A DNA stretch of 17,563 nt. Source: DASPKW01 sp038244055 (GTDB lineage Bacteria; Planctomycetota; Phycisphaerae; Tepidisphaerales; Tepidisphaeraceae). Of the stretch, positions 1-7,570 are shown in pieces; the first letter of the stretch is position 1, and each line of letters begins with the position of its first letter. The translations under genes were made by a program, and so were the position numbers. The DNA lies in the NCBI GenBank assembly GCA_038244055.1, contig JBBRTW010000100.1, positions 1-17,563 of the forward strand. Direction: 5' to 3'. The notes under the pieces were generated by a model. That model was not told the DNA's origin, ran no database searches, and saw nothing but the letters and a program-made list of their open reading frames with translations.

Positions 1-1
1 C

Positions 2-757
2 AAGGTCGCGCCCGCCTACGCCCGCAAGCGGATCGGCGCGGAACTCCAGACCCATCCCTACGCCAGCCGATTCATCGACACGACCACGGCCGCCCCCTGG
101 CGCGAATGCTACGATCCGGCCCACCCTGTGACGCGCACCGAGAGCCGGCAATTCAAGACCGAGTTGCTGAGCGTGGTATCGAAGGAAATGAAACTGGTCT
201 GCGGTTCGGAAACCGGCCACGATGCGGTGGTGCCCGTCTGCGACTATTTCGAAGGCATGCTCAGCCTCGGGCCCTACCGCATCCACGAGGCCGGGCGGAA
301 CACGGCGCAGATCATCGATGAAGTCCCGGAGCAGATCACGAATTTCCAACTCAACCCCGCCTATCGCCTGCCGCTTTGGGAACTGGTTTACCACGACTGC
401 GTCGTCGCCCACTGGTACTGGGGCGACTACAACAACAAGCTGCCGGCCGTCTGGCCGAAGCGCGACCAGTTCAACGCCCTGTATGGGACGGCCGGGATGT
501 TCATGTTCAACCGGGATTACTGGACGAAAAACAAGGAGCGATTCGTCCAGAGCTACAAGGCATGGAGCGCGATCGCGCGAAACGCGGGATACAGCGAAAT
601 GACCGGCCATCGGTTTTTGACGGAGGATCGCCAGGTGCAGCAGACGAGTTTTGCGGATGGGACGATTGTCACGGTGAATTTCTCTCCAACTCCGTTTACC
701 GGCGCGGGCACTCAATCGCTGGCGGCGGGGGAAATCCGAACCGAGATGAAGAAATAA
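2..757 (+). CDS. C-terminal part of a glycoside-hydrolase-like protein (5' end outside window)
   Basis: The frame is open from the first complete codon at base 2 to TAA at 755-757, giving 251 residues, so the gene starts upstream of the window. The segment around residues 118-142 reads PLWELVYHDCVVAHWYWGDY, followed by an LYGTAGMFMFNRDYW stretch. The last part has the pattern QTSFADGTIVTVNFSPTPF, a beta-sandwich-like tail. From memory this combination occurs in large TIM-barrel glycoside hydrolases of Planctomycetes and related phyla (DUF5696, GH101-like or GH66-like), where the H-D and W-Y-W-G-D residues lie near the barrel. Family assignment is inference, because the catalytic core is mostly missing and the substrate cannot be read. 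An N-terminal secretion signal, if any, is outside the window. The next gene on the same strand starts 113 bases downstream. Confidence 0.6.
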   Translation, partial: KVAPAYARKRIGAELQTHPYASRFIDTTTAAPWRECYDPAHPVTRTESRQFKTELLSVVSKEMKLVCGSETGHDAVVPVCDYFEGMLSLGPYRIHEAGRNTAQIIDEVPEQITNFQLNPAYRLPLWELVYHDCVVAHWYWGDYNNKLPAVWPKRDQFNALYGTAGMFMFNRDYWTKNKERFVQSYKAWSAIARNAGYSEMTGHRFLTEDRQVQQTSFADGTIVTVNFSPTPFTGAGTQSLAAGEIRTEMKK

Positions 758-791
758 GGCGAGTTTTCCTTGTCAGACCCGCCTCCGCCAT

Positions 792-805
792 GGCATCATG
801 ATGCC
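792..805. promoter_or_regulatory. 14-bp perfect palindrome upstream of the NTase-HD gene
   Basis: GGCATCATGATGCC is a perfect 14-bp palindrome lying 34 bases after the hydrolase stop and 65 bases before the ATG at 871. It could be an operator for a dimeric regulator or chance in a GC-rich gap. It has no loop and no T-run, so it is unlikely to be a terminator. Confidence 0.25.
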
Positions 806-870
806 GGGTCACCTCCCCGACCCAGCCCACCGCCGCACACACGGGCTTGATATCCGCGGCGTGTATCCCC

Positions 871-1980
871 ATGGCCGATGTACGAATCCGCAGGCAGATC
901 GCGCTCCTGGCAGCGCGAATGATGTACGAGCGCACCGAATCGGAGTATTTCACCGCCAAGCGCAAGGCCGCCCGGCAACTGGGGGTGGAATACCGCTACC
1001 GGCCCAGGGACCTCCCCTCTAACGCTGAAATCCGCGACCAGATTCAGGCGATGGCCAATATGTACGAAGGGGACCAGCGCACCCAGAATTTGCGCGAGAT
1101 GCGCCTGGCCGGGCTGCGGATGATGCGCCTTTTGTCCGCCTTCCGGCCGCGCCTGATCGGCAGCGTTCTCACCGGCCACACGCGCCAAGGGTCGGATATC
1201 GATCTCCACGTCTTCTCCGACAGCGTCTCGCCCATCAGCGCGCTTTTGGAGGATGAAGGGTACACCTGCGAAGTCGAGCACAAACGAATCCGCAAGAACA
1301 ACGAAGAGCGCGTCTTCACGCACATCCACACGGCCGACCGCTTCGAGTACGAGCTCACGCTTTATCCTTCAGACAAAGTGCATTACGCCTTCAAAAGCTC
1401 GATCACCGGAAAGGCGATCGAGCGCGCCAGCATCGCCGAGCTGGAGCAGTTTCTGTTGCAGGAGTATCCGGGGATCGATCTCGATGCCGATGCGGTGGAG
1501 GCCGAGCGCGGGCTGGATCGCTTCGAAATTTATCGCCTGCTGCTCGAGCCGCTGGAGAAGGTCAAGCAGAATCCCGCCTGGCACCCCGAGGGCGATGCGC
1601 TCTACCACAGCCTGCAAGTGTTCGAATTGTCGCGCGATGCCCGGCCGTGGGATGAGGAATTGATCCTCGCCGCGCTCCTGCACGATGTCGGCAAGGCGAT
1701 CGATTCATCGGATCATGTGGCGGCCGGGCTATCGGCGCTCGAAGGTTTTATTACGCCGCGCACCGCGTTTTTGATCGCCCATCACATGGATGCCCAGGCG
1801 CTTTACGATGGCCGGCTGGGGGCGCGAGCGAAAGGCCGCCTGGAATCATCGGAGGATTTCGAGGATCTGATGCTTCTGCGCGAGATGGACCGCGCCGGCC
1901 GGGTGCGCGGCGCGGTGGTGGGGACGATCGAGCAGGCGCTGGATTATCTGCGCGAGCTCGATGCTGAGAGCGCAATGTAG
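871..1980 (+). CDS. Nucleotidyltransferase (MNT/GlnD-type) fused to an HD domain
   Basis: This 369-residue protein has two domains. Residues about 95-115 carry the Pol-beta-type nucleotidyltransferase signature GSVLTGHTRQGSDIDLHVF: a GS motif followed by a D-x-D pair (D109, D111) that would bind metal and the nucleotide. The C-terminal half has an HD phosphohydrolase-like pattern: a His near residue 246 (YHSLQVF), H271-D272 in ALLHDVGKAID and an HH pair near 303. The architecture recalls GlnD and CCA-adding enzymes, but the CCA signature is absent and there are no ACT domains as in GlnD, so the substrate is unknown. The ATG at 871 is preferred; an in-frame TTG at 847 would add eight residues. 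No Shine-Dalgarno is evident. A hairpin directly follows the stop codon. Confidence 0.8.
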   Translation: MADVRIRRQIALLAARMMYERTESEYFTAKRKAARQLGVEYRYRPRDLPSNAEIRDQIQAMANMYEGDQRTQNLREMRLAGLRMMRLLSAFRPRLIGSVLTGHTRQGSDIDLHVFSDSVSPISALLEDEGYTCEVEHKRIRKNNEERVFTHIHTADRFEYELTLYPSDKVHYAFKSSITGKAIERASIAELEQFLLQEYPGIDLDADAVEAERGLDRFEIYRLLLEPLEKVKQNPAWHPEGDALYHSLQVFELSRDARPWDEELILAALLHDVGKAIDSSDHVAAGLSALEGFITPRTAFLIAHHMDAQALYDGRLGARAKGRLESSEDFEDLMLLREMDRAGRVRGAVVGTIEQALDYLRELDAESAM

Positions 1981-1999
1981 CATGGGCATCCTGCCCATG
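1981..1999. repeat. CATGGGCA hairpin between the NTase-HD and methyltransferase genes
   Basis: CATGGGCA-TCC-TGCCCATG is a perfect 8-bp stem with a 3-base loop beginning one base after the TAG stop of the preceding gene. A clean U-tract is missing, so intrinsic termination is doubtful. Hairpins of this form are, from memory, frequent dispersed intergenic repeats in planctomycete-like genomes. It may act as a transcript 3'-end stabiliser. Confidence 0.5.
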
Positions 2000-2040
2000 T
2001 ATGTTGCCTTTCCCCGATTAACACTCACAATCCCCGGCCG

Positions 2041-2895
2041 ATGGAGACTCTCGAAGGCCGACAATCCGTTTACGCCGCCCTGCAAGCCCGCCAGCGCATG
2101 TTCCAGATGATCCTGATCGCGCACGGCGCGCATGTGGAGAAATTCGAGGAAGTCCTGGCGCTGGCGGCCGAATTGAACGTGCCCGTCAAAACCGTCGATC
2201 GCCGCGAGCTCGATGCCATGGCCCACGGGCAGAGCCACGGCGGCATGATCGCCCTCGCCACCGCCAAGCCGCGCTTGAACGGCGACCAGCTCATCGCGCT
2301 GGTCGAGCAGATGCGCCAGCCCGCGCTCCTCCTGCTAATCGAAGGGGTTGAAGATGCCCGCAACCTTGGCTTCACGCTGCGCAGCGCGGAGGCATTGGGC
2401 GTGCATGCCGTGCTCATTAAGAAGCATCTGTGGGACCTGGATGCCACGGAAATCGCCCGCCCCGCCAGCGGCGCTTACGAGCGCCTGCCCCTGGTGCAGA
2501 TCGACAGCGTCGCCCCGATCCTGCAGCTCCAGCGCATGGGCCTGCGCCTCTACGGCTGCATCGCCGGCGCGAAGCGGCGCATCTACGATGTCGATTTGGC
2601 CGGCCCGTCCATCCTGGCCATCGGCGGCGAAAAGCGCGGCCTCTCCGGCGCGGTCCGGGAAATCTGCGACCAGTTCATTACCATCCCATCCGCGGGTGTA
2701 TCCACTTCGCTCTCTCTCTCCCATGCCGCCTGCATCGTGATGGGCGAGGCGATGCGGCAGCGGGTAGTGAAGCGAAGTATCGATATGTCGAGTGGCGCAG
2801 CAAACGGCATGGATGAGGCAGGCGGCATCGACGCGCCCGCCATGGATTCGCCGTCTGATGGAATGGAAGAAGCGAGCAATTCAGCGCCGGAGTGA
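2041..2895 (+). CDS. TrmH/SpoU-family RNA 2'-O-ribose methyltransferase
   Basis: The 284-residue protein has the SpoU (SPOUT) layout: an N-terminal substrate-binding region (METLEGRQSVYAAL at residues 1-14, similar to RlmB/TrmH enzymes) and a C-terminal knotted methyltransferase domain. Motif 1 is EGVEDARNLGFTLRSAEALG (101-120), with the likely catalytic Arg114. Motif 2 is IGGEKRGLS (194-202) and motif 3 is IPSAGVSTSLSLSHAA (215-230), which forms the knot and binds S-adenosylmethionine. Two departures from the usual consensus are visible: motif 3 has SLSLS where SLNVS is common, and motif 1 has NLG for NPG. Residues 240-284 form an extra Met/Ala/Ser-rich tail unlikely to be part of the fold. 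Whether the target is 23S rRNA or tRNA cannot be told. The ATG at 2041 fits the family N-terminus. Confidence 0.85.
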   Translation: METLEGRQSVYAALQARQRMFQMILIAHGAHVEKFEEVLALAAELNVPVKTVDRRELDAMAHGQSHGGMIALATAKPRLNGDQLIALVEQMRQPALLLLIEGVEDARNLGFTLRSAEALGVHAVLIKKHLWDLDATEIARPASGAYERLPLVQIDSVAPILQLQRMGLRLYGCIAGAKRRIYDVDLAGPSILAIGGEKRGLSGAVREICDQFITIPSAGVSTSLSLSHAACIVMGEAMRQRVVKRSIDMSSGAANGMDEAGGIDAPAMDSPSDGMEEASNSAPE

Positions 2896-2970
2896 TTCCG
2901 CTTGCAAAAAGGGATGAAAAAAGGGACGGGAGCTTTTATTTTCCGTTTCCGATTTCACCCCCGCTGTGTT

Positions 2971-3750
2971 TTATCCGAATAGCGTCCGCTCCTGCGGCGC
3001 TTCCCGGACCTCCATTCCCATCCTCTTCATGAATCGCCGTGCCGTGGTGATCGCGTAGCCGTAGTAGTCGTTGTTGAACAGCACAAATGTATCGCCGATT
3101 GACGGGGCGTGATGCTCGATCTGCGCCTTCCACCATTCCAAACTCGGGTTTACATCCACCTGCTCATGGCTGAGTTCCTTGAACTGATCGTGCTTGCCGA
3201 TCAGCCGGATGTAGGTGAAATCGGTTGTCAGGTGCAGCCACGCCGGACGGGATAAATACTCGGCCGCCACCAACGCGCACCGGTGTCCGCGCAGTAAATC
3301 CAGAGTCGGCTGGTTTCCCCACGAGGCATTGCGAAACTCCACCGCGAAACGAATCTCCCGCGGCAACGATTCCAGCAGGCGCTGCAATCCTTCGAATTGA
3401 TCGACGCCGCAGAACGGAGGCAATTGAATCAGCACCACCGCCAGTTTCGACCCGAACTCGCGCATGACCTCCAAAAACTGCCGCATCTCCGCCAGGCGAT
3501 GCTCCATCGCCCCCTCGTGCGTGATGGCCTTGGGCACTTTGGGGCAGAACTTGAATGATTCCGGCGTCAACTCCGCCCATCGCCGAACCCTCTCCACCGG
3601 CGGCACCGCGTAGAAGGTCGTATCCAGCTCCACACAATCAAAATGCTGCGCGTAGTGAGCCAGATAGTGGGCCGGCTTAGTCCCCTGCGGATAGAAAACC
3701 CCCGCCCAATCCGAATAGCTGAATCCCATTGTTCCGACGTGCAGCATCAT
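2971..3750 (-). CDS. DUF72 (YecE-like) TIM-barrel protein
   Basis: The protein (259 residues from the start chosen here) begins MMLHVGTMGFSYSDWAGVFYP, the typical DUF72 opening (G-T-x-G-[FW]-x-Y-x-x-W, then F-Y-P). Later family blocks are visible: a FYAVPP segment, FKFCPKVPKAITHE, QLPPFC, FAVEFRNASW (the conserved E-F-R-x-x-S-W) and FVLFNNDYYGYA near the end. DUF72 proteins adopt a TIM-barrel fold of unknown biochemical activity. The length matches the usual 240-280 residues. The frame stays open upstream to 3843, but those extra residues would be encoded by a dispersed heptamer repeat (3800-3836) and are not family-like, so I place the start at 3750 (or 3747). It converges on the methyltransferase gene with a 75-base gap. 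Confidence 0.85.
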   Translation of the reverse strand: MMLHVGTMGFSYSDWAGVFYPQGTKPAHYLAHYAQHFDCVELDTTFYAVPPVERVRRWAELTPESFKFCPKVPKAITHEGAMEHRLAEMRQFLEVMREFGSKLAVVLIQLPPFCGVDQFEGLQRLLESLPREIRFAVEFRNASWGNQPTLDLLRGHRCALVAAEYLSRPAWLHLTTDFTYIRLIGKHDQFKELSHEQVDVNPSLEWWKAQIEHHAPSIGDTFVLFNNDYYGYAITTARRFMKRMGMEVREAPQERTLFG

Positions 3751-3799
3751 CACTGCATTCTGCGAAAATGCCTCGATAGCGACAAGGGCAAATCTGACC

Positions 3800-3836
3800 A
3801 TTGCGGATCGCCGATGGCGGATTGCGGATTGAAAAA
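3800..3836. repeat. Dispersed heptamer array (GATTGCG type), copy 1
   Basis: Phased 7-base units can be read as GATCGCC, GATGGCG, GATTGCG and GATTGAAAA, preceded by ATTGCG. The same unit occurs at 9713-9788 and 9835-9866 in this window. It lies in the gap between the beta-propeller gene and the DUF72 gene. Confidence 0.7.
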
Positions 3837-3883
3837 CGTTCACCCTGGTCTTGATTCCGCAATGCCCCCAATCTGTAATGGTC

Positions 3884-5137
3884 TCACTTTCCCTTCACAC
3901 ACCACAAAAACTTCCGCCCCTTGATAAAAATCGCCCCATCCGACACCGCCGGCGAGGAGTAATTGGAATCGCCCAGATCGTTTGAGGCCACAATCTCCGG
4001 CTTCTCGCCTGCCTTGATGACGAAGCTCATCCCGGCCGAGGCGAAGTAGATCAGCCCATCCTCCGTCACGATCGGGCTGGCGGCCGGCGTCGATCCTTCG
4101 AGGCGCTGGCTGAAAACTTCCGATCCATCGGCCAGCTTGAATACCTTCAGCACACCCGGCGATTGCAGGCGATAGAGATGCGGCCCGAAAATCGCGGCCG
4201 AACCAAACGCCTCGGGAATCTGCTTGATCGTCCACTTGGCCTGCGTCTTGGTGACATCCCCGCTGGCGGCCGGATCGACTCCAACCGCAAACCCCGGCCC
4301 GCCGCGGCCGCTATCGACATAGGCGATGCCCGTCTCCTTCGAGAAGACCGGCGAGACCGTATCGCCCTTGGCCTTGGCCCACCACGCGACCTTGCCCGTT
4401 TCCGGATCGACCCCTTGCAGCGCCTCGGAGGCCGCGACGAGGAGCAGGGGCTTGCCGCCGATTTCAATGAGTGTCGGCGTGCTATGGGCGAAATTGACCT
4501 CCGGCCGCTTGGCCTCCCATTTGATCTCGCCCGTCTTCTTGTCGAAGCCGTAGAGGCTCGATTGTTTCCTGGTCGTATCGGCCTGGATGATGACCGTCTC
4601 CTTGTAGAGCAGGGGGGAGCAGCCGATGGCGACGTCGAAGGCCGCGTAGTTGGGCAGATCGCGATGCCAGAGGACTTTGCCCTCGTGATCCAGCGCTGCC
4701 AGAACGCCGGACCCGAAGAGCGCGTAAACGCGCTCGGCATCGGCGGCCGGGGTTGGCGCGGAGTAGCCGCCGCGCAGGTCCGTCAGATTCCACGGCCCGG
4801 CCGGCACGGGCGTATCCCAGAGCTGCTTTCCATCGGACTTATTGAAACACAATACATGATGCTCGCGCCCGGCATTGATCGCGATGGTGATGAAGACTTT
4901 CTCGCCGATGACGATGGGCGAGGAATAGGGTGTCTCCGCCTTGGGGAGCGGCGCTTTCCAGGCGATGTTCTCACCGGTCTTGGCGCTCCATTTGCTTGGC
5001 AGGTTCTTCGCGGGGGTGAGGCCCTGCCCCGTCGGCCCGCGCCATTGCGGCCAGTCTTCGGCCAGCGCCGGCCGCGCCGCGGCGAGCAGAAGAACGCAGC
5101 ACGTTATCGATTTGATCGCATAGAGCTGTTTCGCCAC
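3884..5137 (-). CDS. Exported PQQ-binding-like (BamB-type) beta-propeller protein
   Basis: The predicted 417-residue protein starts with a signal peptide: residues 1-26 have a short basic n-region, a hydrophobic LLLAAA core and a cleavage-like ALA|ED. The mature N-terminus carries the DWPQWRGP motif (about 28-35), characteristic from memory of planctomycete PQQ-like propellers. Repeated blade motifs of the form GxxLWxxxxP and SPxxxxxxV follow (for example DGKQLWDTPVP, GKVLWHRDLP, TGEIKWEAK). Such proteins are extracytoplasmic; ligand and partner are unknown. No dehydrogenase active site is evident, so an enzyme role is not supported. I choose the GTG at 5137 because GGAGG (5146-5150) sits 8 bases upstream and gives a clean signal peptide. 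An upstream GTG at 5176 would add 13 residues. It is divergent from the peroxidase gene. Confidence 0.85.
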   Translation of the reverse strand: MAKQLYAIKSITCCVLLLAAARPALAEDWPQWRGPTGQGLTPAKNLPSKWSAKTGENIAWKAPLPKAETPYSSPIVIGEKVFITIAINAGREHHVLCFNKSDGKQLWDTPVPAGPWNLTDLRGGYSAPTPAADAERVYALFGSGVLAALDHEGKVLWHRDLPNYAAFDVAIGCSPLLYKETVIIQADTTRKQSSLYGFDKKTGEIKWEAKRPEVNFAHSTPTLIEIGGKPLLLVAASEALQGVDPETGKVAWWAKAKGDTVSPVFSKETGIAYVDSGRGGPGFAVGVDPAASGDVTKTQAKWTIKQIPEAFGSAAIFGPHLYRLQSPGVLKVFKLADGSEVFSQRLEGSTPAASPIVTEDGLIYFASAGMSFVIKAGEKPEIVASNDLGDSNYSSPAVSDGAIFIKGRKFLWCVKGK

Positions 5138-5236
5138 TGCCAATACCTCCGCCACTTTGGGCACCTGACTCAACACCGCGCCGTCGCGGGCGTATCATCC
5201 TGTGCGGATCGATTCAACACAAATCAGGAGACTTTT

Positions 5237-5800
5237 ATGCTCAGGACGCTCGCCGCGTTGTCGTTTCTCGCCATGGCCGCCGGTATCTTTGCCGCCGAAT
5301 CCAAAGCCCCGGCCGGACCGCTGCAATTCAAGGTCAAGGATATCGACGGCAAGGACGTCGACCTGGGCCAGTACAAGGGCAAGGTCGTGCTGATCGTCAA
5401 TGTCGCCAGCAAGTGCGGCAACACCCCCCAGTACAAGCAGCTTGAAGAGATGTACAAGAAGTACGCCGACAAGGGCTTGGTGATCCTCGGCTTCCCCGCC
5501 AACGAGTTTAACGGCCAGGAACCCGGCAGCAACGAAGACATCAAAACCTTCTGCACCAGCAAGTATGGTGTGACTTTCCCGATGTTCTCCAAGATCGTCG
5601 TCAAAGGCGAAGGCACCAACGATTTGTACAAGTTCCTGACCTCCAAGGACTCCAATCCCAAGTTCGCCGGCGACATCACCTGGAACTTCGAGAAATTCCT
5701 CATCGGTAAGGATGGCCAGGTCGCCGCCCGTTTCACGCCCCGCACCAAGCCCGATGATGCCAAGGTCGTCAAGGGGATTGAAGACGAACTGGCGCGGTAG
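5237..5800 (+). CDS. Exported glutathione-peroxidase-family protein (Cys type, likely thioredoxin-dependent)
   Basis: This 187-residue protein reduces hydroperoxides by family knowledge. Residues 1-20 form a signal peptide (MLRTLAALSFLAMAAGIFAA), so it acts outside the cytoplasm. The active site is complete: peroxidatic Cys60 in ASKCGNTPQY, Gln94 in FPANEFNGQEPG, and Trp149-Asn150 in WNFEKFLI. A second Cys106 (KTFCTSKYG) sits where the resolving cysteine of thioredoxin-using homologues lies, suggesting a thioredoxin-like reductant rather than glutathione. The catalytic residue is Cys; no selenocysteine codon is present. The ATG has AGGAG at 5226-5230, six bases upstream. A weak promoter candidate is TCAACA (5170-5175), a 17-base spacer and TATCAT (5193-5198). 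It is divergent from the beta-propeller gene, and a strong hairpin follows at 5868. Confidence 0.92.
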   Translation: MLRTLAALSFLAMAAGIFAAESKAPAGPLQFKVKDIDGKDVDLGQYKGKVVLIVNVASKCGNTPQYKQLEEMYKKYADKGLVILGFPANEFNGQEPGSNEDIKTFCTSKYGVTFPMFSKIVVKGEGTNDLYKFLTSKDSNPKFAGDITWNFEKFLIGKDGQVAARFTPRTKPDDAKVVKGIEDELAR

Positions 5801-5867
5801 GTCGGCGCGGTGGGTACGGTTCGATTCGCCTTTTGCGATTCAGGCCGCATTCATTTCAGCAGGTTCA

Positions 5868-5898
5868 AAGGATTGGCCGCTCATCCCGGCCAATCCTT
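5868..5898 (+). terminator. 12-bp hairpin downstream of the peroxidase gene
   Basis: AAGGATTGGCCG (5868-5879) and CGGCCAATCCTT (5887-5898) form a perfect 12-bp stem with a 7-base loop, 67 bases after the peroxidase stop. Only a weak U-rich stretch follows, so it is a probable but not textbook terminator. The remainder of the 239-base gap up to 6039 holds no recognisable gene. Confidence 0.55.
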
Positions 5899-6039
5899 GC
5901 CTCGTCTGATGCAGGGGTTGTCGCCCGGCATCGGCTTGTCAGTTTTTCGCGCTTCCCCTATCCACATCTCAACGGCCCCGGTACTCTTCCAAAGCATGTC
6001 GAACCCATCGGCCGATTTGTTATCCTCGCGGAGCCATCC

Positions 6040-7506
6040 ATGACCACCTGCTGGAAGTGCAACAATCCACTCCGCCAGCAGGATACGGCATTCTGCCCCA
6101 TCTGCGGCGCAGCGCTTAAGTCCGATGCCTCTGTCGTCGCAGGCTCGACCGCGCTAAGCGCCGGTCAGGTCGCCTTGCCCGTGTTGCCCCTCGAATACAG
6201 CGGGCCGCAGCGCCCTGCGGCCAGCAATTTCCGCTGGGTGGTGTTGACCCTGGTTTTTCTCGCGATCACCATCAATTACATCGATCGCATGGTCATGGGC
6301 ATTCTCGCCCCCAGCCTGCGCGAGCAATACAAGATCGATGATACGGCCTACGGTTACATCACCGCGGCCTTCGGATTGTCGTACGCGATTGGTCAGATGG
6401 CCTCGGGCCGGTGGCTGGATTGGGTCGGCACCCGAGTGGGTTATGCAATCGCGCTGGTGTCCTGGAGCGCGGCTTCGATGCTGCACGCGGGTGTTCGCTC
6501 GGCCTTTGGATTTGGGGTCGCGCGCGCGCTGCTGGGCGTTACCGAGTCGCCCGCCTATCCCGCCGCGACCAAGACATTGGCCGAGTGGTTTCCCAAGAAA
6601 GAGCGCGCTTTCGCGATGGGGTTCGTCAACGCCGGTTCCAATGTTGGCGCGGTGATTGCCCCCATCATGGTGCCGTGGCTGGCGATCAATTTCGGATGGC
6701 AATCGGCCTTCGTCGTCACCGGCGCGATCGGGTTGCTCTGGCTGGTCGCATGGATTCCGCTTTATCGCCGCCCGCAGGACCATCCACGCGTTTCGGCCGC
6801 CGAATTGGCGCATATCGAATCCGATCCGCCCGAGGCGCCCGGAAAGCTGCGCTGGGTTCGCCTTCTGGCGCACAGGCAGACATGGGGCTTTGCCCTGGGC
6901 AAGTTCATGACCGACCCGATCTGGTCGTTCTATCTGTTCTGGCTTCCTTCGTTCCTGAAAGACCGCCACAAGGTCAACATTGATGGTGTGGCCGCGCCGC
7001 TGATCGTCGTTTATCTGATGGCCGATGTGGGGAGCATCGCCGGCGGATGGCTCTCATCATTTCTCATCAAGCGCGGCTGGACGGTCAACAGCGCTCGGAA
7101 AACTGCGATGTTGATTTGCGCGCTGGCGATCGTGCCCAGCGCCTTCGTCTCGGTCGTGCAGGATATGTGGACGGCCGTCTTCATCGTCGGAATCGCGGTG
7201 GCGTCCCACCAGGGCTTTTCATCCAATCTCTATACGCTGGTGTCCGATACGTTCCCCAAGCGGGCCGTCGGCTCGGTCGCGGGAATGGGCGGGACTTTCG
7301 GCTACGTCGGCTACACCCTTTTCGGGATCATTACCGGTTGGATTCTGACCGCTAATGGAAAGAACTATCTCCCGATTTTCATCATGTGCTCATCGGCTTA
7401 TGTCATTGCCTTCGCGGCGATCCACCTGCTGATGCCCAAGTTGGAACCCGTTAACATCGAAGAGATTTCTCCGCGCGGATTTGAAGTGCTGCCCCCGGGC
7501 CGTTGA
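6040..7506 (+). CDS. MFS transporter (ACS/hexuronate-permease-like) with N-terminal zinc ribbon
   Basis: The 488-residue protein begins with a short zinc-ribbon: Cys4-x2-Cys7 and Cys19-x2-Cys22 (MTTCWKC...FCPICG), then a roughly 40-residue linker. A 12-helix MFS transporter starts near residue 64. Visible MFS features are INYIDRMVMG in helix 1, the motif-A-like segment GRWLDWVGTRVGY between helices 2 and 3, ARALLGVTESPAYPA in helix 4, and the second-half counterpart around GGWLSSFLIKRGW. These match the anion:cation symporter group (hexuronate, glucarate, phthalate carriers), so an organic acid or sugar acid driven by protons is the likely substrate; this is inference. The ATG at 6040 fits the start of the Cys motif; the frame is open further upstream, but that stretch looks non-coding. 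The zinc ribbon would lie in the cytoplasm. Confidence 0.88.
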   Translation: MTTCWKCNNPLRQQDTAFCPICGAALKSDASVVAGSTALSAGQVALPVLPLEYSGPQRPAASNFRWVVLTLVFLAITINYIDRMVMGILAPSLREQYKIDDTAYGYITAAFGLSYAIGQMASGRWLDWVGTRVGYAIALVSWSAASMLHAGVRSAFGFGVARALLGVTESPAYPAATKTLAEWFPKKERAFAMGFVNAGSNVGAVIAPIMVPWLAINFGWQSAFVVTGAIGLLWLVAWIPLYRRPQDHPRVSAAELAHIESDPPEAPGKLRWVRLLAHRQTWGFALGKFMTDPIWSFYLFWLPSFLKDRHKVNIDGVAAPLIVVYLMADVGSIAGGWLSSFLIKRGWTVNSARKTAMLICALAIVPSAFVSVVQDMWTAVFIVGIAVASHQGFSSNLYTLVSDTFPKRAVGSVAGMGGTFGYVGYTLFGIITGWILTANGKNYLPIFIMCSSAYVIAFAAIHLLMPKLEPVNIEEISPRGFEVLPPGR

Positions 7507-7570
7507 TGTTCATGCTCGGTGATTGAGCCGGGCAATGCGATTTACGGAAATCCACCCTGGGCCACCGCAT

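Noticed and set aside
3751..3843. N-terminal extension of the DUF72 protein
   Set aside because: The added residues are encoded by the heptamer repeat and do not resemble the family.
4163..5236. In-frame upstream extension of the peroxidase across the beta-propeller gene
   Set aside because: It is the antisense of the beta-propeller coding region. The ATG at 5237 has a Shine-Dalgarno and a signal peptide.
5833..6039. Upstream in-frame extension of the MFS protein
   Set aside because: It crosses the terminator-like hairpin at 5868 and has no domain. The ATG at 6040 begins the zinc-ribbon motif.
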